Shown piece after piece: positions 58,596 through 64,000 of a stretch of DNA of 64,000 nucleotides (its first letter is position 1; every line of letters starts with the position of its first letter). The notes beneath the pieces are model-generated. The model was not told the origin of the DNA. It did not search any database and worked only from the letters and a program-made list of their open reading frames with translations. The position numbers were made by a program, and so were the translations under genes. The DNA is from Streptomyces sp. NRRL WC-3626 (GTDB lineage: Bacteria > Actinomycetota > Actinomycetes > Streptomycetales > Streptomycetaceae): the NCBI RefSeq assembly GCF_000718785.1, contig NZ_JOCA01000003.1:1-64000 (forward strand). Direction: 5' to 3'.

Positions 58596-58795
58596 CGTGC
58601 TGCCTCTGTCGGTACTGGGGACTTGGCGATGGTGTGGCACGAGCAGTCGCAGGCTTCATAGATCACCGGCACGTCGACCGGTGCGGTGACCGGAGACGAT
58701 TCCGCACAGGCGTGGTGTGTGCCGATGCGGCAGGAGGTCGACCGGTAGGAGTCGGGCCCGGGTTGGGTGGTGTGCGGTTGTTGGCGGGAAGGCAT
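58592..58795 (-). CDS. Small Cys-rich protein
   Basis: A 67-residue product with five Cys (STSCRIG, HHACAES, EACDCSCHT) and several His, possibly metal-binding. Starts and stops overlap both neighbours by ATGA/GTGA junctions. Confidence 0.55.
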   Translation of the reverse strand: MPSRQQPHTTQPGPDSYRSTSCRIGTHHACAESSPVTAPVDVPVIYEACDCSCHTIAKSPVPTEAAR

Positions 58796-59091
58796 CAGCG
58801 GCCACCCGCCGAGGCGTACCAAGGGTCGGCGAGGGGAGCGCAGCTCACGGCCGCTGAGCGGTGCCGTGCTCGCGCCTCACTGGCCAGTACGTACGGGCGG
58901 ACGAGCGCCGTCTCCTCCCCCACGAGAACGCCCGTGTGCTCGCGGTGCCGACGCAGGAACAGCACGGCGCCGTAAGCGACTTCCGAGGACACGGCCACCG
59001 GCCGCGCAGGCGTTTCGGAGCGGCGGTGCCGGCCCTTGTAGAGGTACCGCTCCCTGAGGTGCGAGGCGGTACGGCGGATACGATTGAGCAC
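58795..59091 (-). CDS. Small basic hypothetical protein
   Basis: A 98-residue Arg-rich protein starting with GTG (LNRIRRTASHLRERYLYKGRHRR). Overlaps the next gene by ATGA. No family recognised. Confidence 0.5.
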   Translation of the reverse strand: MLNRIRRTASHLRERYLYKGRHRRSETPARPVAVSSEVAYGAVLFLRRHREHTGVLVGEETALVRPYVLASEARARHRSAAVSCAPLADPWYASAGGR

Positions 59092-59096
59092 GGTGT

Positions 59097-59381
59097 TCAG
59101 CCCCTATCGCTGATGGCCCGGTCCCCCGACATCGCCCGTCGCGGGGACCTTTTGCGTACGACCGCCCAGAGGGTGCGGTCGTTCGAACTGGTGGCGAGGA
59201 GGCCGAAGCGGTCGGCCGTGGCCACCGCTTCCAGGACCTCCCGCCATGCCTCCGCGGAGAGTGGTTCCGGCACCTCCGCCTCGATGGCCGTGCAGTCGTC
59301 ACGCTCCTTCACGCGCGTGGCGAGCCCGACGGCCGATAACCGGGCTGCGATGGCCTCCGCGCGCACCTTGGAAGCAGGCAC
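59097..59381 (-). CDS. Small hypothetical protein, first gene of the block
   Basis: A 94-residue protein (GTG start, GGAGGG upstream) with an alpha/beta pattern resembling AICE proteins of unknown role (AWREVLEAVATADRFGLLA). It lies just below the paired palindromes at 59422-59452 and diverges from GntR 3. Confidence 0.55.
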   Translation of the reverse strand: MPASKVRAEAIAARLSAVGLATRVKERDDCTAIEAEVPEPLSAEAWREVLEAVATADRFGLLATSSNDRTLWAVVRKRSPRRAMSGDRAISDRG

Positions 59382-59421
59382 AGGGCAGCCCTCCGGTTAG
59401 CGGCGATCACTTTGAGTGAAG

Positions 59422-59452
59422 CTAGTTAACTAGATTAGAGCTAGTGGACTAG
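59422..59452. promoter_or_regulatory. Paired GntR operators
   Basis: CTAGTTAACTAG (perfect) and CTAGTGGACTAG (one-pair mismatch), 19 bp apart start to start, in the divergent promoter between the small-gene operon and GntR 3, ending 10 bp before its ATG. Confidence 0.75.
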
Positions 59453-59461
59453 ATTTTCCAT

Positions 59462-60217
59462 ATGTCTGAGCAACCGCCCTATCTCCGCATCGCCGACGAG
59501 CTACGGCGGCGGATCGCGGAGCACGAGTGGGAATCGGGGGTCCGGCTCCCCTCCCGCGCCCAGATCGGCCAGGAGTACGGCGTCGGCGACAACGTGGTCC
59601 GCCGGGCACAGGAGTTGCTGATCTCCCAAGGCGTGCTCGAAGGCCGCGCCGGTTCCGGCACCTACGTCGCCGAGCCCCGGCAACGCGTTCGCGTGGTCCG
59701 GTCATCCGCGCGTGAGCAGCCCAGCGGCTCACCGTTCCGCGCGGACATGAAGGCCGTAGGCAGGCAAGGCGACTGGGAGAGCCGGACCGAGGCCAAGGTG
59801 CCGGCGCCAGCGGAGATCGCGGCGCGTCTCGGTATCGCCGAAGGTGAGATGTGCGTGCGGACCGCGTACGAGTTCCTCGCCGACGGCCGGCCGGTGCAGT
59901 TGTCGACGAGCTGGGAGCCCTACGACCTCACCGCCGGCACGCTCGTCGTCCTCCCCGAGGGCGGGCCGCACGCCGGGGCAGGGGTCGTGAACCGCATGGC
60001 GGAGATCGGCATCACTGTCAGCCACGCCGTGGAACAACCGGAGCCGAGGCAGGCGACCGCCGAGGAGGCCTCACTCCTGGGCATCCAGAAGGGCGCGCTC
60101 GTCACGCACATCCGGCGGACGTACTACAGCGACCAGGGCCGCCCCGTGGAGACCGCGGACATCGTGGTGCCCGCCGCGCTCTGCGAAATCGTCTACGAGA
60201 TTCCGATCCCCCGATAG
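59462..60217 (+). CDS. GntR-family regulator 3
   Basis: A 251-residue protein with a winged HTH (RLPSRAQIGQEYGVGDNVVRRAQELL) and a UTRA domain. The paired CTAG palindromes directly upstream are its likely self-regulatory site. It lies next to the right end of the element, a common place for a repressor that controls the divergent operon. Confidence 0.85.
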   Translation: MSEQPPYLRIADELRRRIAEHEWESGVRLPSRAQIGQEYGVGDNVVRRAQELLISQGVLEGRAGSGTYVAEPRQRVRVVRSSAREQPSGSPFRADMKAVGRQGDWESRTEAKVPAPAEIAARLGIAEGEMCVRTAYEFLADGRPVQLSTSWEPYDLTAGTLVVLPEGGPHAGAGVVNRMAEIGITVSHAVEQPEPRQATAEEASLLGIQKGALVTHIRRTYYSDQGRPVETADIVVPAALCEIVYEIPIPR

Positions 60218-60238
60218 CCGTTCACGCGTGCCCCGACC

Positions 60239-60257
60239 CGTGCCAGGTGCGTGCCAG
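60239..60257. repeat. Putative integrase arm-site pair, right end of element 1
   Basis: CGTGCCAG at 60239-60246 and 60250-60257, 11 bp apart, about 107 bp inside the att core, the same pair and spacing as at the left end. Confidence 0.55.
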
Positions 60258-60363
60258 ATCCTGCGGGAAACCACGGGGAACACCGGGGAACCAGTCGACC
60301 GCCCACCGGGCGCCGACGCCGCTTCACTGCAGGTCAGCTCCTTAACAAGCCCAAAGTGCCCCT

Positions 60364-60410
60364 AGCTTCCCAAGCTGAGAGCGCGAGTTCGATTCTCGTC
60401 ACCCGCTCCA
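60364..60410. repeat. attR of element 1 / junction with element 2
   Basis: 47-bp copy of the tRNA-Gly 3-prime end. No tRNA 5-prime half precedes it, so it is not a functional gene. Confidence 0.92.
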
Positions 60411-60415
60411 TGCGA

Positions 60416-60442
60416 AACCCCCAGGTCATTGACCTGGGGGTT
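60416..60442. terminator. Hairpin beside attR
   Basis: A 12-bp perfect stem (AACCCCCAGGTC and its complement) with an ATT loop, just after the att copy, comparable in place to the terminator after the tRNA. Confidence 0.7.
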
Positions 60443-60742
60443 GCTTGTTGTCTAGTCCAATTCGGGAGCGCCGTGCCCTCCGCGTGCCCTAACCCGCAAC
60501 AGCGGATCCATCCAGGCGACCCGGAGCTCCACTTCGAAGGCAGCACCACCGAAGCTTCTCAAATAGCGAGATGCATTTTATATGATCTGCACCACTCAGC
60601 GACTGGGTGGGGGCGAAGTCGCTCTCGCAATCGGGGAGTTTGCAGCGGACCAGAGATGCCGCGTCCACGTTGCCTTCCACGACCGCGGCGAGGCGGGCAG
60701 TGGTAGATAGCCAGGCGTATTTACGCAGGGTCGGCGACGTGA
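60443..60742. other. Gene-free stretch with arm-site-like pair
   Basis: CGTGCCC at 60472-60478 and 60483-60489, 11 bp apart and 62 bp from the att core, mirrors the arm-site pair of element 1. I see no gene in the remainder. Confidence 0.5.
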
Positions 60743-61183
60743 CTATCGCGGCCAGTAACGAGGCGGCTCCTTGGCCGGGTCGACGCGATCGAATCGCTGC
60801 TTACTGCCGGGGTTCAAGCCTTTGATGTGGATGAGCTGCTGGCCGTGCGCCGTATCGAGCTCACGGACGATCAGAGGCATCGCGGCGATCACAGCGCCCA
60901 TGGCCAGCCCCAGACCGGCCATGCCCTTGTGACCGTGGCTGAACCGGATGTGGTGCATGCCGGACTTCTTGATCGCGGACGTCTCCGACGGATCCTCCAG
61001 CTGACGCCCGTCCTTGGTGAGAAAGACTTCGAAGCCTCTCTTCGCAGCATCGGGGAGGAGCGCGAGATCCTTCTTCCCCGCCCACTTGATCTCACTGACG
61101 TGGCGCACGTCGTGCCCGGGCAGCAGCCGCCGGAGCATCTCCAGCATCTGTACCGGGACGTTCTCGTCGATGAGGATTCGCAT
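60743..61183 (-). CDS. PIN-like (DUF5615) toxin
   Basis: A 146-residue protein with MRILIDENVP at the N-terminus and VFLTKDGRQLED in the middle, the acidic residues of minimal PIN-like nucleases. Its start overlaps the antitoxin stop as ATGA. It is related in layout to 13448-13834, but the sequences have diverged. Confidence 0.75.
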   Translation of the reverse strand: MRILIDENVPVQMLEMLRRLLPGHDVRHVSEIKWAGKKDLALLPDAAKRGFEVFLTKDGRQLEDPSETSAIKKSGMHHIRFSHGHKGMAGLGLAMGAVIAAMPLIVRELDTAHGQQLIHIKGLNPGSKQRFDRVDPAKEPPRYWPR

Positions 61184-61824
61184 CAGGCAGCGCGCGGTCC
61201 CGGGCTGTAGCTGTCCACATACAGTGCGAAGGACACCGCATCGCGGGCGGCCTCCACTGTCACGCCGGGGTAATACGCGGCGATCTCGTCAAGCGGGACG
61301 CCGTCCTCCACCAGCTCCGCGACGGCGTCGAACGGGACGCGAGTGCCGGTGATGACCGGCTGCCCCCCTTGCGTGTCCGGGTCCACACTGACGTGTTGCT
61401 TGGGCCGCAGAAGGTGTGGGACGACAACGCCGGCGCGGGGCGCGAACTCCTGGAGGATATCGTCCATGGTCGCGATGACCCGCTGCCCAGGATGCTTGAC
61501 GAGATCAGTTGCGTGATCGTCCTTGCTATCGCCCACAAGGACGATCGAGTCGCCCTCGGCGACCAGGGAGTAGCTGGACAGGTGCTCGAACTCACCGAAC
61601 CGCTTCAGTGTGGCCAGAGCCTTGCGGATCTTTTGCAGCGACACGTCCTGTCGAAGAATGGCGAACGCGCGCAGCGCCAGGACATCCCGGAAGGAGTACA
61701 GAGCAGGCTTGGCCGCCAGCTCAGGGCAGAGAATCGGCCCATTGCCTCGGTCCTGCCGCCACGAGCGTAGTTGTCCAGTGGTGGCTCCGGAGAGAGCCGC
61801 AGCCATGCGAGTCGAGTACGCCAC
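61183..61824 (-). CDS. DUF433 antitoxin
   Basis: A 213-residue protein with an N-terminal MerR-like HTH (TRMAAALSGATTGQLRSW, YSFRDVLALRAF) and a C-terminal DUF433 domain (VSVDPDTQGGQPVITGTRVPF...LDEIAAYYPGVT). GGAGGGAG precedes the GTG. With the toxin it would stabilise the second element against loss. Confidence 0.77.
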   Translation of the reverse strand: MAYSTRMAAALSGATTGQLRSWRQDRGNGPILCPELAAKPALYSFRDVLALRAFAILRQDVSLQKIRKALATLKRFGEFEHLSSYSLVAEGDSIVLVGDSKDDHATDLVKHPGQRVIATMDDILQEFAPRAGVVVPHLLRPKQHVSVDPDTQGGQPVITGTRVPFDAVAELVEDGVPLDEIAAYYPGVTVEAARDAVSFALYVDSYSPGPRAA

Positions 61825-62060
61825 GGTCCACTCCCTCCAGTCGTCGCGAAATCCTCAGTCCCCAGCATCCCAGCTGCGCGCCTCAGGACGCTACAGGAAG
61901 TACGGACCGGCAGTGCCGAAAGCGGCACAAAACCCCGTAACACGCTGATGGTCGTTGCCCAGGTCGAAAGCGCGGGCAGACGCGAAGGGGCGGATCGCCT
62001 GCCCCCCCCTCGGCCGGGGTCCGTCTGAAAGCCGGTCCCGGGGCGGGTGGCAGGCGACAA

Positions 62061-63215
62061 TCATGCCTCGCGAGCACTTCTCCGTACGCCTGCCGGTGCT
62101 TCGCCGAGCCTCTCCCTCACCTCAGCATCAATACCTCGGGCCAGCCTCCGCTGATGCTTGGCCGTCGAGTGCTGGTAGATCAGCTGGGCCCGCTCCGAGG
62201 ACTGGCCGGCGCGCACCATGAGGTCCTTCAGCTTGGCGCCGGTGTCGGCGGCAAGGGTGTTTCCGGTGTGCCGGAGGTCGTAGAAGCGGAAGTTGTCGGG
62301 CAGCCCCACCTTCGTCCTGGCCTTGCGCCATTTCCGTCCGAACGTCGAGCGGCGGAACGGGGCCCCCTTCTCCCCGATGAAGAGAAGGCCGTCCGGCTCC
62401 TTCTCGGCGAACCACTGCACGTGGCGACGCAGCTCGGGCAGGAGGAAGTCGGGCAGGTACACGGTGCGCTTGCCCGCTCGGGACTTGGGATCGCCGGTGA
62501 CCCTCCTGCCGTTGGTCAGCTCCGGTGACGCATGCGTGATCCGCAGGGAGCATTCGTCGAGATCGACACTGCGGCGGCGCAGTTCGGCCAGTTCCTCGGG
62601 GCGGAGCGAGGCGAAAGCGCCGAGCAGGACCATCAGGCGCCAGCGCGGCCCCAAGGCGTCGGCGAGGTCGAAGACCTGCTCCACGGTGGCGGTCGGCCGC
62701 TCGTCGGCTTCCTCCCAACCGGCACCCTTGATCCGGCACGGGTTGGTCCGCAGGAGGTCGTCGTCGACCGCGGTCTGCAGGATGGCCTTCAGCAGCCGGT
62801 ACGACTTGGCGACCGTCGTGGCACCCGTTGCCTTGAGCCGCTCGGCTCGCCAGGTGCGGACGGAAGGCGGTGTGATCTCGTCCAGGTCCTTGCCGCCGAA
62901 GGCCGGCAGGAGGTGCAGGCGTAGCAGGCCGTCGTAGCGGTCGACCGTGGTCGGAGCCAGTCCGCGCTCCTTCACCCAGCGGAGGGCGTACTTCTCGAAG
63001 TTGATCGCGCCGGCGTCCGGGTCACGCCAGTGGTCACGTTCGATGTCGGCACGGACCAGGTTCAGCCAGTCCTGCGCGCCGGTCTTCGTGCCGAACGTCT
63101 CGGGGGCCTTGTGACGCTGCCCGTCCGGGCCCAGGTAGCGGGCCTGCCACCGACCGGACGGGAGCTTGCGTACGGTGCCGAACTCCCGACGACGCTGGGG
63201 CTTGCGTGTCGGCAT
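62061..63215 (-). CDS. int: Tyrosine integrase of element 2
   Basis: A 384-residue homologue of the element 1 integrase across its length, sharing IKGAG, RPEELAELRRRSVDLD, KGAPFRRSTFGRKWRKAR, YDLRHTGNTL and the Tyr in LIYQHSTAKHQ. The HxxR His is Tyr and GHSS is GQSS, as in the first. It lies about 1.65 kb from the att copy, unlike element 1 where int adjoins it, because the toxin-antitoxin genes intervene. The ATG overlaps the xis stop (ATGA). Confidence 0.92.
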   Translation of the reverse strand: MPTRKPQRRREFGTVRKLPSGRWQARYLGPDGQRHKAPETFGTKTGAQDWLNLVRADIERDHWRDPDAGAINFEKYALRWVKERGLAPTTVDRYDGLLRLHLLPAFGGKDLDEITPPSVRTWRAERLKATGATTVAKSYRLLKAILQTAVDDDLLRTNPCRIKGAGWEEADERPTATVEQVFDLADALGPRWRLMVLLGAFASLRPEELAELRRRSVDLDECSLRITHASPELTNGRRVTGDPKSRAGKRTVYLPDFLLPELRRHVQWFAEKEPDGLLFIGEKGAPFRRSTFGRKWRKARTKVGLPDNFRFYDLRHTGNTLAADTGAKLKDLMVRAGQSSERAQLIYQHSTAKHQRRLARGIDAEVRERLGEAPAGVRRSAREA

Positions 63216-63427
63216 CAGGCGGCCCTCCCGTACCGGGTACGGGTGCGCCGGGTCGGCTCGACCGTGCGCGCCTCGATGTACTCGGTGACGGCGCTCTCGG
63301 GGACGCGCACGGGACGGCCGAGCTTGACGTAGCGAATGCGGCGCTCGGCGATCAGGCGGCGGATGAACCGTTCGCCGGTACCGAGCTGTTCGGCGGCTTC
63401 GGCCACCGTCAGAAGGCGATCAGTCAT
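63215..63427 (-). CDS. xis: Excisionase of element 2
   Basis: A 70-residue HTH protein, closely similar to xis of element 1 (RRLIAERRIRYVKLGRPVRVPESAV, EARTVEP). Overlaps int by ATGA. Upstream there is no rep gene within reach, in contrast to element 1. Confidence 0.88.
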   Translation of the reverse strand: MTDRLLTVAEAAEQLGTGERFIRRLIAERRIRYVKLGRPVRVPESAVTEYIEARTVEPTRRTRTRYGRAA

Positions 63428-63554
63428 GGTCGACCGCCCCCTTTCGGCTGTGCTGCTGAGGGCGACGAGCCGGGGTTATTGCGTGTCGGTGCAACGGTGA
63501 GGCTTCCTTACCGAGGTCGGGAACTGGAGCGGGCACGGCGGACCAGGGGTGGCT

Positions 63555-63812
63555 TCAACAGGTCGCGGAGTCCTGGAGCAGGGCGCGGGCCGGGACGCGA
63601 AGTGCCTGCGCGAGGGCGAGCAGGTCGTCGATGTCGCAGCGGCGCTGTGCGCGTTCGATGCGGGACAGCATCGTGTTGGACATTGGCCGGCCGAGGGCGG
63701 TGACGCGAGCGGCCAGCTCTCGCTGGGAGAGGCCGCGCTCGGTGCGGAGAATTTCGATCGTACGGGCGGTCCTTATCCCGGCCGGGCCGATTTCCAGTGA
63801 ACGTGCTGCCAT
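63555..63812 (-). CDS. XRE-family transcriptional regulator
   Basis: An 85-residue single-domain Cro/CI-type HTH (LRTERGLSQRELAARVTALGRPMSNTMLSRIE, DIDDLLALAQALRVP). It lies upstream of xis-int on the same strand and may control them. The stretch from 63813 to the edge shows no complete gene. Confidence 0.75.
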   Translation of the reverse strand: MAARSLEIGPAGIRTARTIEILRTERGLSQRELAARVTALGRPMSNTMLSRIERAQRRCDIDDLLALAQALRVPARALLQDSATC

Positions 63813-64000
63813 GACTCCAATTCTCGGCTGTGTTCGCCGGTTTGGTTAACCGGCGATCGTCGGCTATGTTGCGCCGCCCTGCGCTTGTCGGGCGGGTGGC
63901 CATTTCGTCGATATGTTCCCCGTGACAGCGGCCCGAGCAGTGCCCGACAGCGTCTCTGACGTGGGATGTTGTGTTGTAGCTTCGTCACCCACCGGACGTC

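Larger units (their letters stand above)
45213..60410. mobile_element. Integrative and conjugative element (pSAM2-like AICE), about 15.2 kb
   Basis: Bounded by 47-bp direct repeats of the tRNA-Gly 3-prime end. It contains int, xis, RepSA-like rep, spread genes, FtsK-like tra, a KorSA-type repressor and a Nudix Pif-like gene in the order known for pSAM2-type elements. Cargo at 53.3-56.9 kb is visibly AT-richer than the backbone. All core genes look intact, so excision and transfer are plausible. Confidence 0.9.
60411..64000. mobile_element. Second integrative element, left part (continues beyond window)
   Basis: Beyond the att copy lie an arm-site-like pair, a toxin-antitoxin pair, an integrase and excisionase homologous to those of element 1, and an XRE repressor. 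No further att copy is seen before the edge, so the other end lies outside. A tandem insertion at the same tRNA explains this best. Confidence 0.65.

Noticed and set aside
60334..60549. Minus-strand reading frame containing VTRIELALSAWE
   Set aside because: This peptide is the antisense translation of the duplicated tRNA 3-prime end and is a well-known artefact, not a gene.

Overview
The window is high-GC actinobacterial chromosome and almost certainly Streptomyces. The evidence is very high third-position GC, GTG starts, HspR-controlled chaperone genes with HAIR operators, DmdR/IdeR-type iron boxes, LAxTG class E sortase signals, DUF397 and DUF3151 proteins, and a pSAM2-type integrative element in a tRNA gene. 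From memory, the order clpB ... hspR-dnaJ-grpE-dnaK ... dcd, tRNA matches the core chromosome of other streptomycetes. No rRNA, CRISPR array or complete insertion sequence was seen.

Region 1 (0-16.4 kb) is core metabolism, mostly on the minus strand. It holds a kynurenine operon (tryptophan 2,3-dioxygenase, kynureninase and an alpha/beta hydrolase that may be the formamidase), a DUF3151 protein with an MFS exporter, fructose-bisphosphate aldolase, pyrE, an aldose epimerase and a membrane aminopropyltransferase. A class I aminotransferase, a PIN-like toxin with its DUF433 antitoxin, and a DinB protein follow.

Region 2 (16.5-22.6 kb) looks like an iron-controlled haem-acquisition locus. A HmuT-like lipoprotein diverges from four secreted proteins, two of which end in LASTG cell-wall anchors. 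Two 19-bp iron boxes sit at the two promoters. No permease or ATPase for HmuT lies in the window.

Region 3 (22.7-45 kb) holds clpB and the dnaK-grpE-dnaJ-hspR operon, each with HAIR operators. Between them lies a little-understood locus: a secreted mini-protein with three DSVW repeats, a Rieske-like protein without cluster ligands, and three paralogous LuxR-type regulators. Next come an orphan sugar-binding lipoprotein, a WecA/MraY-like enzyme, an EtfD/FadF-like iron-sulphur protein, an FG-GAP protein, a Yip1 protein, a phosphoribosyltransferase and dcd.

Region 4 (45.2-60.4 kb) is an actinomycete integrative and conjugative element in tRNA-Gly(CCC). It is bounded by a perfect 47-bp direct repeat. 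It carries integrase, excisionase, a RepSA-like initiator, spread genes, an FtsK-like Tra, a KorSA-like GntR regulator with three visible operators and a Pif-like Nudix protein. It also carries AT-richer cargo that looks like a defence module (SLATT membrane protein, HEPN protein and an unknown protein) and a second regulatory block of tiny overlapping genes.

Region 5 (60.4-64.0 kb and beyond the edge) appears to be the integrase end of a second, related element in tandem at the same site. It has its own integrase, excisionase and XRE repressor, and a second PIN-like/DUF433 toxin-antitoxin pair between att and integrase.
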